From assembly GCA_937906775.1 (NCBI GenBank), contig CALCUD010000125.1:1-64000 (forward strand): DNA of 64,000 bases, in the 5' to 3' direction. Origin of the DNA: an uncultured Clostridia bacterium. GTDB taxonomy: Bacteria; Bacillota; Clostridia; Christensenellales; Aristaeellaceae. The notes under the pieces are model-generated. The model saw only the letters and a program-made list of their open reading frames with translations. It had not been told where the DNA came from and made no database searches. Positions within the stretch are counted from its first letter, which is position 1; each line of letters begins with the position of its first letter. Shown piece by piece: positions 42,012 to 50,546 of this stretch. The position numbers were made by a program, and so were the translations under genes.

Positions 42012-43505
42012 ATGAAACACCTTTCATTGGAATTATTGTCGAAGACGGTGGCGACGCGGCGGAAAGCGCTGAAGCTTTCCCAGACCGCGCTGGCGGAAAA
42101 GACGGGGATCAACCGCTCTGTCCTTTCCCGGCTCGAGGCCGGAGATTATCAGCCGACGGTGGATCAGCTGCTGGCGCTTTCCGAAACGCTGGGGTTCGAT
42201 CCCGCTTCGGTGCTGGAGAGCGACGCGCCCGCGGCGGAGGCGCTGCCGCGGATGAAGATCGCCGTTGCCGGGACGGGATATGTGGGCCTTTCCCTCGCGG
42301 TCCTGCTGTCGCAGCACAACGACGTGACCGCGGTCGACATTCTGCCCGAAAAGGTTGAAAAGCTGAACCGCCGGGTCAGCCCGATTCAGGATGAATATAT
42401 TGAGAAATATCTCGCCGAATACGATGAGCGGGAGCTTTCCCTGCACGCGACGACGGACGCGGAGAGCGCCTACGCCGGGGCGGACTTCATCATCGTCGCC
42501 GCGCCGACGAATTATGACCCGAAGACGAACTTCTTCGACTGCGGCGCGGTCGAAAACGTGCTGATGACGGTAAAGAAGGTCTGTGAAAAGGCGGGAAAGC
42601 AGCCGACCGTCGTGATCAAATCCACGATCCCGGTCGGTTATACCGTCCAGATCCGGGAACGGTTCGGAATGGACAACATCCTTTTCAGTCCGGAATTCCT
42701 GCGGGAGAGCAAAGCCCTGTACGATAACCTGTATCCCTCCCGGATCATCGTCGGAACGGATGAAAAGAACCGCGAAAGGGCGGAATTGTTCGCCGCGCTG
42801 CTGAAGCAGGGCGCGATCAAAGAGGAGATCCCGACCCTGTTCACGGAGCTGACCGAGGCGGAGGCGACCAAGCTTTTCGTCAACACCTATCTGGCGCTGC
42901 GCGTGAGCTATTTCAACGAACTGGATACCTACGCGGAGGTCAAGGGGCTGGATACGGCGAACATCATCAAAGGCGTATGTCTGGACCCGCGCGTCGGGGA
43001 TTACTACAACAATCCCTCCTTCGGATACGGCGGATACTGCCTGCCGAAGGATACGAAGCAGCTGCTGGCGAATTATAAGGATGTTCCTCAGAACATGATG
43101 ACCGCCATCGTCGAAAGCAACCGCACCCGCAAGGATTTCATCGCCGACCGGGTGATGGAGATCGCCGGGATGTATACGGCTTCCGCCGCGTATTCCCGCG
43201 CGAAGGAGAAAAAGCAGCGGGAGATCACCGTCGGCGTATACCGGCTGACGATGAAGAGCAACAGCGACAACTTCCGCCAGTCCTCCATCCAGGGCGTGAT
43301 GAAGCGGATCAAAGCGAAGGGCGCGACGGTGATCATCTATGAGCCGACGCTGGAGGACGGAAGCACCTTCTTCGGATCCCTGGTGGTCAACAACCTGAAG
43401 AAGTTCAAGAAAATGTGCGGATGCATCGTTGCGAACCGGTATGACGCCGTGCTCGACGACGTGGCGGAAAAGGTCTACACGCGGGATCTGTTCCGGAGAG
43501 ACTGA
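42012..43505 (+). CDS. ugd: UDP-glucose 6-dehydrogenase with N-terminal XRE/HTH domain
   Basis: 497 residues. Residues 1-75 are a complete Cro/C1-type helix-turn-helix (LKLSQTALAEKTGINRSVLS then RLEAGDYQPTVDQL). From ~81 the dehydrogenase starts with the NAD motif MKIAVAGTGYVGLSLA. STIPVGYT, SPEFLRESKALYDNLYPSR and the catalytic Cys343 in GYGGYCLPKDT are intact. Reaction: UDP-glucose to UDP-glucuronate with two NAD+. The product feeds the 4-epimerase at 45502. An HTH fused to this enzyme is unusual and suggests that the protein also binds DNA, perhaps at the palindrome upstream of its own gene. Confidence 0.92.
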   Translation: MKHLSLELLSKTVATRRKALKLSQTALAEKTGINRSVLSRLEAGDYQPTVDQLLALSETLGFDPASVLESDAPAAEALPRMKIAVAGTGYVGLSLAVLLSQHNDVTAVDILPEKVEKLNRRVSPIQDEYIEKYLAEYDERELSLHATTDAESAYAGADFIIVAAPTNYDPKTNFFDCGAVENVLMTVKKVCEKAGKQPTVVIKSTIPVGYTVQIRERFGMDNILFSPEFLRESKALYDNLYPSRIIVGTDEKNRERAELFAALLKQGAIKEEIPTLFTELTEAEATKLFVNTYLALRVSYFNELDTYAEVKGLDTANIIKGVCLDPRVGDYYNNPSFGYGGYCLPKDTKQLLANYKDVPQNMMTAIVESNRTRKDFIADRVMEIAGMYTASAAYSRAKEKKQREITVGVYRLTMKSNSDNFRQSSIQGVMKRIKAKGATVIIYEPTLEDGSTFFGSLVVNNLKKFKKMCGCIVANRYDAVLDDVAEKVYTRDLFRRD

Positions 43506-43535
43506 GAACAACCCGGCGGGAAGGGGAGCGGCCTG

Positions 43536-44711
43536 ATGCTGTGCGAACAGAAGTTTCATGAGATCTACGGGCGGGACGCGGAGACTGTCGCGTTTTCGCC
43601 CTACCGCGTGTGCCCCCTCGGGGCGCACAGCGACCATAACCTGGGCAAGATCACCGGATTCGCCATCGACAAGGGGATCCACTTCGCCTACAGCCCGAAG
43701 AGCAACGGCGTGATCGAAACGGTGTCCCTGCAGTTTCCCAAGCGCGCGCAGTGGCACATCCGGGAGATCGGGGAAAAGACCGGGGACTGGGCGGACTATC
43801 TCCGCGGCGCGACCTGGGCGCTTTCGAAAGAGCATACCCTGAACACCGGACTCTGCGGCGTGATCGAGGGAACGCTGCCCATCGGCGGGCTGTCCTCCTC
43901 GGCGGCCGTGATCCTCGCCTTTCTTGATGCGCTGTGCAGGGTGAACGGGATCGCGCTCAGCCCGCAGGAGCTGATCCGGATCGCCTTCGACGGCGAGAAG
44001 AACTATGTCGGCGTCAATGTCGGCACGCTGGATCAGAGCTGCGAGGTGCTGGGAAAGAAGGATCACCTGCTGTATCTCGACTGCCGGGACGACAGCTATG
44101 AGCTGATCCCCACGCCCGCGGACATGAAACCCTGGCGCATCGCGATCTTCTTTTCGGGGCTGGAGCATTCCCTCGCCGGGAGCAAATTCAACATGCGGGT
44201 CGATGAGCTCCGGGCCGGCGTTTACGCCCTTCAGGCTTATGCCGGGCTGGAATACGGAAAATTCGGGAGCGCGAACGCGCGGGACGTACCCTTTGAGGTC
44301 TATCAGCAATATAAGGACCGGCTGCCGGAACCCTGGAAAAAGCGCTGTGAGCACTGGTATACCGAATTCCGGCGCGTCAAGGAAGGCGCGGAGGCGTGGC
44401 GGCGCGGGGATCTTACGACCTACGGGCGGCTGAGCTTTGAATCCGGCTGGAGCAGCATCCACAACTGGGAAAGCGGCGCGCCGGAACAGATCCGGCTGTA
44501 CGAGATCATGCGCGAAACGGACGGGATCTATGGCGGACGGTTCTCCGGCGCCGGATTCAAGGGCTGCTGCATCGCGCTGATCGATCCGGACAGGGCCGGG
44601 GAGATCGCGGCGCGGGTCGAACGGGAATACCTGACGGCCTTCCCGGAGATGAAAGGAAAGTATGGATTCTATCTGAGCGAAAGCGCGGACGGGATCGCGA
44701 ATCAGAAATAA
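43536..44711 (+). CDS. GHMP sugar kinase, galacturonokinase-like
   Basis: 391 residues. The N-terminal substrate motif SPYRVCPLGAHSDHNLG matches plant-type galacturonokinase more closely than galactokinase (which reads NLIGEHTDYN). The ATP loop GGLSSSAAV and the C-terminal GRFSGAGFKGCC are intact. Predicted reaction: galacturonate (or galactose) + ATP to the 1-phosphate. Next to a nucleotidyltransferase and UDP-glucuronate 4-epimerase, it fits a salvage route to UDP-galacturonate parallel to the de novo route from Ugd. Confidence 0.85.
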   Translation: MLCEQKFHEIYGRDAETVAFSPYRVCPLGAHSDHNLGKITGFAIDKGIHFAYSPKSNGVIETVSLQFPKRAQWHIREIGEKTGDWADYLRGATWALSKEHTLNTGLCGVIEGTLPIGGLSSSAAVILAFLDALCRVNGIALSPQELIRIAFDGEKNYVGVNVGTLDQSCEVLGKKDHLLYLDCRDDSYELIPTPADMKPWRIAIFFSGLEHSLAGSKFNMRVDELRAGVYALQAYAGLEYGKFGSANARDVPFEVYQQYKDRLPEPWKKRCEHWYTEFRRVKEGAEAWRRGDLTTYGRLSFESGWSSIHNWESGAPEQIRLYEIMRETDGIYGGRFSGAGFKGCCIALIDPDRAGEIAARVEREYLTAFPEMKGKYGFYLSESADGIANQK

Positions 44712-44736
44712 CGGGAATGAGCAGGAGAGAGAGCCG

Positions 44737-45477
44737 ATGAAATGTATGATCCTGGCGGCGGGATACGCCACCCGACTGTATCCGCTGACCGAGAATTTCC
44801 CCAAACCCCTGCTTACGGTCGGGGACAAAACGATCCTGGACTGGCTGATCGACGATATTCAAACCTCCGGCGAGGTGGATGAATATATCGTGATCTCCAA
44901 TCACAAATACGCGGAGCACTTCCGGCAGTGGGCCGCGGACCGTACGGTACCGGTGACGGTCGTTGACGACGGGACGGACACCAACGAGACCCGGCTCGGA
45001 GCGGTCCGGGATATCCAGTTCGCTATCGAAACGGTCCGTCCGGAGGACGGCCTGCTCGTGATCGCCGGAGACAACGTGCTCGACTTCTCCCTGACGGGAT
45101 TCATCGCCTGGGCAAAAAAGAAAGCCGCGCCCTGCGTGATGCGCTATTTCGAGCCGGACGAAAAACGGCTGAAAAAATGCGGCGTGATCGAGGTCGGGGC
45201 GGAGGACCGCATCCTTTCCATGGCGGAGAAACCCGCGGAGCCGAAGTCCAACTGGTGCTGCCCGCCTTTCTACTATTATCCCCGGGCTGTCCTTCCCCGC
45301 GTGAAGGAAGCGATCGACGGCGGGGAGTGCGGCACCGACGCGCCGGGAAGCTTCATCGCCTGGCTCAGCCGGAGTGAACCCGTATACGCGATGGAGATGC
45401 CGGGAAGCCGGTACGATATCGGGAACCTGGAGAGCTATGAAAAAGTCAGGGCTGAATACCGGGGGATCACCAAATAA
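44737..45477 (+). CDS. Sugar-1-phosphate nucleotidyltransferase
   Basis: 246 residues; AGGAGAGA upstream. GT-A nucleotidyltransferase with AAGYATRLYPLTENFPKPLL (the usual GxGTRL reads GYATRL), VIAGDNVLDF and the metal/sugar site MAEKPAEPKSNW. It lacks the extra C-terminal part of GlmU/RmlA. Position between the galacturonokinase-like gene and the epimerase suggests it forms the UDP- (or dTDP-) sugar from the kinase product; specificity unproven. Confidence 0.87.
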   Translation: MKCMILAAGYATRLYPLTENFPKPLLTVGDKTILDWLIDDIQTSGEVDEYIVISNHKYAEHFRQWAADRTVPVTVVDDGTDTNETRLGAVRDIQFAIETVRPEDGLLVIAGDNVLDFSLTGFIAWAKKKAAPCVMRYFEPDEKRLKKCGVIEVGAEDRILSMAEKPAEPKSNWCCPPFYYYPRAVLPRVKEAIDGGECGTDAPGSFIAWLSRSEPVYAMEMPGSRYDIGNLESYEKVRAEYRGITK

Positions 45478-45501
45478 AAAACTGACAGAAGGAAACGGAC
45501 G

Positions 45502-46569
45502 ATGAGCAAACAACGCGTTGAGCTGGACGGCCGGGTGATCCTCGTGACCGGATCGCCGGGATTCATCGGAGCGAATCTGGTGCAGAGGCTGCTGAAGGAG
45601 ATGCGCGGCGGGACCGTGATCTCCCTTGACAACATGAATGATTACTACGACCCGAAGCTGAAGGAATACCGCCTTTCGCTGATCGAAAAAGCCGCGGAGA
45701 CCTCAACGGTGAAGCATGTTTTCATCCGGGGCAGCATCGCGGACCGGGAACTGGTGGACCGGGTGTTCGCCGAATACCGGCCGGCGGTCGTCGTGAATCT
45801 CGCGGCGCAGGCCGGCGTACGGTATTCCATCGATCACCCGGACGTGTATATCGAGAGCAATCTGACCGGCTTTTTCAATATCCTCGAGGCCTGCCGGCAT
45901 TATCCGGTGGAGCACCTCGTCTACGCTTCCTCCTCCTCGGTGTACGGGGGCAACAAAAAAGTACCCTTCAGCACGGAGGACCGGGTCGACAATCCGGTCA
46001 GCCTGTACGCCGCGACAAAGAAGAGTAACGAGTTGCTGGCCCACAGCTACAGCAAGCTCTACGACATCCCCTCCACGGGGCTGCGGTTCTTTACCGTATA
46101 CGGACCCGCGGGGCGGCCGGATATGTTTTATTATTTCGCGACGGAAAAACTTGTCCGCGGGGAAAGCATCGCCATCTTCAATTACGGAAACTGCAGGCGG
46201 GATTTCACCTATATCGACGATATCGTCGAGGGCATCCTCCGCGTGATACAGGGCGCGCCGGAAAAGGCGACCGGGGAGGACGGGCTGCCCGTTCCGCCCT
46301 ACGCCGTATACAATATCGGCGGCGGGACGCCGGAGAACCTGCTGGACTATATCGGTACGCTGCAGGAGGAACTGGTCCGGGCCGGGGTCCTTCCGGAAGA
46401 TTATGATTTTGAGGCGCATCGGAAGCTCGTGCCGATGCAGCCCGGGGACGTGCCGGTGACCTATGCCGACAGCGCCGCGCTGGAGCGGGATTACGGGTTC
46501 CGGCCGGGCGTCGGGATCCGGGAAGGCCTGCGGAAATTCGCGGAATGGTACAGGGAATATCACGGGTGA
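45502..46569 (+). CDS. UDP-glucuronate 4-epimerase
   Basis: 355 residues. Extended SDR with VTGSPGFIGANLVQRLL, the diagnostic DNMNDYYDPKLKEYR, AAQAGVRYSIDHPDVYI, the SSSSVYGG and YAATKKSNE catalytic region and TVYGPAGRPDM. These are signatures of GlcA 4-epimerases (CapI/LpsL). It interconverts UDP-GlcA from the Ugd fusion and UDP-GalA. A terminator follows, closing this operon. Confidence 0.92.
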   Translation: MSKQRVELDGRVILVTGSPGFIGANLVQRLLKEMRGGTVISLDNMNDYYDPKLKEYRLSLIEKAAETSTVKHVFIRGSIADRELVDRVFAEYRPAVVVNLAAQAGVRYSIDHPDVYIESNLTGFFNILEACRHYPVEHLVYASSSSVYGGNKKVPFSTEDRVDNPVSLYAATKKSNELLAHSYSKLYDIPSTGLRFFTVYGPAGRPDMFYYFATEKLVRGESIAIFNYGNCRRDFTYIDDIVEGILRVIQGAPEKATGEDGLPVPPYAVYNIGGGTPENLLDYIGTLQEELVRAGVLPEDYDFEAHRKLVPMQPGDVPVTYADSAALERDYGFRPGVGIREGLRKFAEWYREYHG

Positions 46570-46573
46570 ACGG

Positions 46574-46606
46574 ATCTCCCCTCCGTGTGAGGGGAGATTT
46601 TTTTTA
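46574..46606 (+). terminator. Rho-independent terminator after the epimerase gene
   Basis: A 10-bp stem ATCTCCCCTC / GAGGGGAGAT with a 5-base loop runs straight into eight T. Confidence 0.92.
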
Positions 46607-46615
46607 TTTGAGGGG

Positions 46616-46646
46616 TTGACTGTGCCCCTGGGGCACAGTTTATGAT
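46616..46646 (+). promoter_or_regulatory. rmlC promoter with MerR-style spacer palindrome
   Basis: TTGACT at 46616-46621 and TATGAT at 46641-46646 are 19 bp apart. Between and overlapping them lies the perfect palindrome CTGTGCCCCTGGGGCACAG (46620-46638). A long 19-bp spacer filled by a dyad is the classical arrangement activated by MerR-family proteins. A MerR-methyltransferase fusion is encoded about 6 kb upstream. Confidence 0.7.
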
Positions 46647-46673
46647 GGGATCATCCGGAAAGGAGTGACGGCA

Positions 46674-47249
46674 ATGAAAGCGATCGAAACCGCGATCCCG
46701 GGCGTCCTGATCATCGAGACCGATGTATTCGGGGATCACCGGGGGTATTTTACAGAAACCTATAACAAGCCGAAATACGAGGCAATGGGGATCACGACGG
46801 AATTCGTCCAGGACAACATGAGCTTTTCGGCAAAGCAGGGAACGCTGCGGGGCCTGCACTGGCAGAATCCGCCCTATGCCCAGGCAAAGCTCGTCAGCTG
46901 CACAAAGGGGACCGTGATCGACGTCGCGGTCGATATCCGGAAGGGAAGCCCGACCTTCGGACAGTGGGTCTCCGTCGAACTGAGCGCGGAAAACCACCGG
47001 CAGTTTTTCATCCCCCGGGGATTCGCGCACGGATTCCTGACGCTGACGGAGGACGTCGAATTCCGTTACAAGTGCGACAATGTCTACAACAGGGAATCCG
47101 AGGGCGGCATGCGGTACGACGCGCCGGAGGTGAATGTGGACTGGGGCGCGCTGCTGAACGGGATCGAGCCGGTGCTGAGCGAAAAGGACACGAAGGGTCC
47201 GGGGCTTGCCGATTCCCGGAATGAGTTTATTTACGGCGTGAACTGCTGA
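46674..47249 (+). CDS. rfbC: dTDP-4-dehydrorhamnose 3,5-epimerase
   Basis: 191 residues from ATG 46674 (8 bases after AAGGAG; GTG 46665 overlaps the binding site). Cupin fold with GDHRGYFTETYN, the LRGLHWQNPPYAQAKLV active-site region, VDIRKGSPTFGQW and FIPRGFAHGFLTL. Third enzyme of dTDP-L-rhamnose synthesis. The rfbB gene follows; rfbA and rfbD are not in the window. Confidence 0.95.
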   Translation: MKAIETAIPGVLIIETDVFGDHRGYFTETYNKPKYEAMGITTEFVQDNMSFSAKQGTLRGLHWQNPPYAQAKLVSCTKGTVIDVAVDIRKGSPTFGQWVSVELSAENHRQFFIPRGFAHGFLTLTEDVEFRYKCDNVYNRESEGGMRYDAPEVNVDWGALLNGIEPVLSEKDTKGPGLADSRNEFIYGVNC

Positions 47250-47264
47250 AAGGAGACAGGATCC

Positions 47265-48329
47265 ATGAAAAAATATCTGATCACCGGGTGCGCGGGATTC
47301 ATCGGGTCGAACTTTGTTTATTACATGCTGGAGAAATATGACGACATCCTGCTGGTGAATCTGGATAAGCTGACCTATGCCGGAAATCTGGAAAACCTGA
47401 AGGACGCGCTGGACGATCCGCGGCACATCTTTGTGCAGGGGGACATCGGCGACCGGGAACTGGTCCGGGGACTGTTTGAAAAATACGATTTCGATTATGT
47501 TATCAACTTTGCCGCGGAAAGCCATGTGGACCGCTCCATCGCGAACCCGGAGATCTTTGTCGAAACCAATGTGCTGGGTACGGTGAACCTGCTGCAGCGG
47601 GCGAAGGAAGCCTGGTACGACGCGGAAGGGAAAACCTGGAAGGATGGCAAAAAATATCTGCAGGTCAGCACCGACGAGGTATACGGCGCGCTGGGCGCGG
47701 AAGGATACTTCACGGAAACGACCCCGATCAATCCCCACAGCCCCTACAGCGCCTCCAAGGCCTCGGCGGACCACTTTGTCATGGCGTTCCACGACACCTA
47801 CGGGATGCCGGTCAACATCACCCGCTGCTCCAACAACTACGGGCCGTATCAGTTCCCGGAGAAGCTGATCCCGCTGATGATCAACAATGTGAAGAATCAT
47901 CAGCAGCTGCCCGTTTACGGAGACGGGATGCAGATCCGGGACTGGCTGTATGTGGCGGATCACTGCAAAGCCATTGACATGGTCGCCGCCGGCGGAAAGT
48001 CCGGAGAGGTCTACAATGTCGGCGGACACAACGAACGGCCGAACATCTTCATCGTGAAAACGATCATTGAGCAGCTGCGCGAGCGTCTGAAGGACGAAGG
48101 GATTTCGGAAGCTCTGATCAAGCACGTGGCGGACCGGCTGGGACATGACCGCCGGTACGGGATCGATCCGACGAAGATCAAAAACGATCTCGGATGGTAC
48201 CCGGAGACGCCGTTTGAGAAGGGCATCGTGCTGACGATCGATTGGTATCTGGAACACGAGGAATGGATGAACAACGTGACCAGCGGGAATTATCAGAAGT
48301 ATTACGAAGAGATGTACCGGAATAAATAA
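47265..48329 (+). CDS. rfbB: dTDP-glucose 4,6-dehydratase
   Basis: 354 residues; AAAGGAGA upstream. NAD motif ITGCAGFIGSNFVYYML, DKLTYAGNLENL, FAAESHVDRSI, the STDEVYG and YSASKASADHF catalytic region, and NNYGPYQFPEKLIPLMI. Second enzyme of dTDP-L-rhamnose synthesis, co-transcribed with rfbC from the palindrome-containing promoter. Its product is also a branch point to other deoxysugars. Confidence 0.96.
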   Translation: MKKYLITGCAGFIGSNFVYYMLEKYDDILLVNLDKLTYAGNLENLKDALDDPRHIFVQGDIGDRELVRGLFEKYDFDYVINFAAESHVDRSIANPEIFVETNVLGTVNLLQRAKEAWYDAEGKTWKDGKKYLQVSTDEVYGALGAEGYFTETTPINPHSPYSASKASADHFVMAFHDTYGMPVNITRCSNNYGPYQFPEKLIPLMINNVKNHQQLPVYGDGMQIRDWLYVADHCKAIDMVAAGGKSGEVYNVGGHNERPNIFIVKTIIEQLRERLKDEGISEALIKHVADRLGHDRRYGIDPTKIKNDLGWYPETPFEKGIVLTIDWYLEHEEWMNNVTSGNYQKYYEEMYRNK

Positions 48330-48340
48330 TGTATATATGG

Positions 48341-48368
48341 GCCGGGGGAGTCGGGAACTTTCCCCGGC
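48341..48368 (+). terminator. Probable terminator after rfbB
   Basis: GCCGGGGGAG pairs with CTTTCCCCGGC (8-10 bp including G-T pairs). It is followed by TTGCATAT, not a clean T-run, so termination may be incomplete. Confidence 0.45.
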
Positions 48369-48397
48369 TTGCATATCCAATCAAATCGATGTAAAAT
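48369..48397 (+). promoter_or_regulatory. Promoter of the O-antigen ligase-like gene
   Basis: TTGCAT at 48369-48374, 17-bp spacer, TAAAAT at 48392-48397. Confidence 0.65.
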
Positions 48398-48433
48398 ACT
48401 CTAACCATTCTTTTTCGATAAAGGGGACCGGAC

Positions 48434-50335
48434 ATGGGAATGAGTTTGCTGGACCGGGAAAAGCGGAACAAATGGATCGATTTCGGATACGGAATCGGGA
48501 TGATTCTGTTTTTCCTTTATTACCTGCATGTGCTCGTGGTTTATTTTCCATACCCGGATACGCCGTATCGGGAACTGACCTGGTACTGGGTCGCCGGAGC
48601 AGCGGTGACCACAGTGTTGGGGAAACGCTGGAAGGACGGGATTTTCTGGGTCATGGCGGCGCTGCTGGGGATGATGTGGCTGCGCGTTGCGATCGAAACG
48701 CCGGACTTCATGGAAAAAAACACGGTCATGCGATTCCTGACCGGATTCATCTTTGTGTTCTTTGTGGCAGCGGGGATCCCCGCGGTACTGAAAGAAAACC
48801 GTCTGAAGGCTTTCCTGAAGGCTTTGGCTACCCTATGGATCCTGGCGACAGTGATTTTCTGCGCGTTCGGAATCTATGCCGCGGTGACGAATACCCACAT
48901 ATATAATTTTTCTTCAAAACACCATTGGTATAAAGGTTTTTTCGGGTTTTATCAAGGTAGATTATCCTTGCTTCATATGTGTACCGTCAGTGGTGCGATA
49001 CTCAGCTTTAGCGTCATGTTGAGCATTTGGTGCTGTCACGTAAACAAAAACAGGGCTGTGAAGATCCTGTTCGCGCTGACGGTACCGCTGTTCCTTTTTA
49101 CCCTGGGATTGACGGACTGCCGGACTGCGTTCATTACGGTCGGATTTGTCCTCGGGGCATGTGCGTGCGTATTTCTTTATCATAAACTGCAGAACCACCC
49201 GAAATACCTGCGGGGGAAACAACTCTATGGGCAAAAGATCCTGACCATCGCTCTGTGCCTGGCCATGGGTGCGGTGATCCTGGTCGGAACGGTGTTCGCC
49301 ATACGCGAGAGTTCACGGACATTCAATTATATATCGGAACACGGTCTTTTGAATGCGGCGGAAGCAGAGGAACATAATGGAATAATCGCTATTCCCGTCG
49401 ATGGGACGGGGCAAGTCGCATATAGGGATATTTTCAGGGGGGACATTAACAGCTCTTTGAGCGGACGCGTCGCCATCTGGAAGGCAGCTTTCGAAGCGAT
49501 CCGGAAAGACCCCTCTATCCTGTACAAGGGATTATCGGTCTACCGTCATATGAAAACGGTCTATCCGGAACAACCCCACTGCCACAACGTGCTGATCGAG
49601 TTTCTCATTACCGGCGGGATCCCTTCGCTGGCGCTGTTCCTGGCGATCCTGATTCCCTTCTTCATCCGGGCATTCCGGCTGTTCTTCCGTCCGGGGATCG
49701 ACATGTGGAAGCGGCTGATCCCCATCCTGCCCATGAGCGTCCTGATGGGGGACATGGTTACCTGCTCCACCTGGCCGAAGGACGTGATCAGCGCATTCTT
49801 TTACCTGTTCCTCGGCGCGACGGTCACCCTGGGGAGCAAAAAGGCCCTGGGTATCCTTCCCGCAGGCGCGGAGGAAGCCGGGGACGCCCCGAAACAGGCG
49901 AAAAAGAAGCGAGCTTTCCGGATTGTTCGGAATGTGATCATCACCCTGCTCCTCGCGGCGACGGTTTTCGTTGGCAGCGGACTGGCGGAGTGGCTTTTCA
50001 GCAGGGATCTGGACAACTGGGCAGCCCGGGTGATGGTGTTCAACGGATTGGATAAGGACCCGGATACACGAATCAAAATCTATGTCGCGGACGATTACAC
50101 GGAGGAGGAAATGAACCAAATCCGGAAAACCGCGAAAAAGCTTTTAGGCAGCAAACATATCTCCCTGCTCACTCCCGGCGGTCTGGAAACCTGGGGGACG
50201 GAGAACGCGGCTAAATTTGACTGGCTGCTGATTTATGAAAGCGATGACGCCATCCGGTTCTGGTTGGAGGACCGGGGGTGGACCGCAAAGTTCGGGACAG
50301 CGGTCCGCGTTTCTGATTTTGTCGAGGCAGAATAA
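48434..50335 (+). CDS. O-antigen ligase/polymerase-like polytopic protein
   Basis: 633 residues; AAGGGGA 6-7 bases before ATG 48434. About 11-12 membrane helices and a large outside loop with GRVAIWKAAFEAIRKDPSIL then HCHNVLIEFLITGGIPSLAL, the Wzy_C (PF04932) pattern. A further helix (~500-520) leads to a ~105-residue C-terminal outside domain not seen in typical ligases. It may attach the polysaccharide to its acceptor (peptidoglycan or lipid) or polymerise a second glycan. A stretch around 48880-49000 is locally AT-rich, hinting at patchwork recombination. Confidence 0.85.
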   Translation: MGMSLLDREKRNKWIDFGYGIGMILFFLYYLHVLVVYFPYPDTPYRELTWYWVAGAAVTTVLGKRWKDGIFWVMAALLGMMWLRVAIETPDFMEKNTVMRFLTGFIFVFFVAAGIPAVLKENRLKAFLKALATLWILATVIFCAFGIYAAVTNTHIYNFSSKHHWYKGFFGFYQGRLSLLHMCTVSGAILSFSVMLSIWCCHVNKNRAVKILFALTVPLFLFTLGLTDCRTAFITVGFVLGACACVFLYHKLQNHPKYLRGKQLYGQKILTIALCLAMGAVILVGTVFAIRESSRTFNYISEHGLLNAAEAEEHNGIIAIPVDGTGQVAYRDIFRGDINSSLSGRVAIWKAAFEAIRKDPSILYKGLSVYRHMKTVYPEQPHCHNVLIEFLITGGIPSLALFLAILIPFFIRAFRLFFRPGIDMWKRLIPILPMSVLMGDMVTCSTWPKDVISAFFYLFLGATVTLGSKKALGILPAGAEEAGDAPKQAKKKRAFRIVRNVIITLLLAATVFVGSGLAEWLFSRDLDNWAARVMVFNGLDKDPDTRIKIYVADDYTEEEMNQIRKTAKKLLGSKHISLLTPGGLETWGTENAAKFDWLLIYESDDAIRFWLEDRGWTAKFGTAVRVSDFVEAE

Positions 50336-50461
50336 CAGAAAACAGGTTTCTTCTATTCAATATTTTCACTTCGTATGATTTTTGTAACAAAATCGCAATA
50401 TATTGTAGTGCAACGGCTTCGAAGCATCCGGGAAGGGCAAGGGATTGCGTTCCGGGCTGAT

Positions 50462-50490
50462 TTGACACCCCCTGTTTTTTCTGATATAAA
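50462..50490 (+). promoter_or_regulatory. Strong promoter of the nine-repeat Big_2 protein gene
   Basis: TTGACA at 50462-50467, 17-bp spacer, TATAAA at 50485-50490: near consensus. An AAAGGGAGGG binding site precedes the start codon at 50547. High expression is expected. Confidence 0.8.
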
Positions 50491-50546
50491 GCAAATGGAT
50501 ATTTCTATTCACTGAACGGTGAAAAGAAAGGGAGGGTTCACAAAAT

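Noticed and set aside
42033..44828. 931-codon open frame on the - strand
   Set aside because: Shadow of the HTH-Ugd and kinase genes, both with intact active-site motifs on the + strand.
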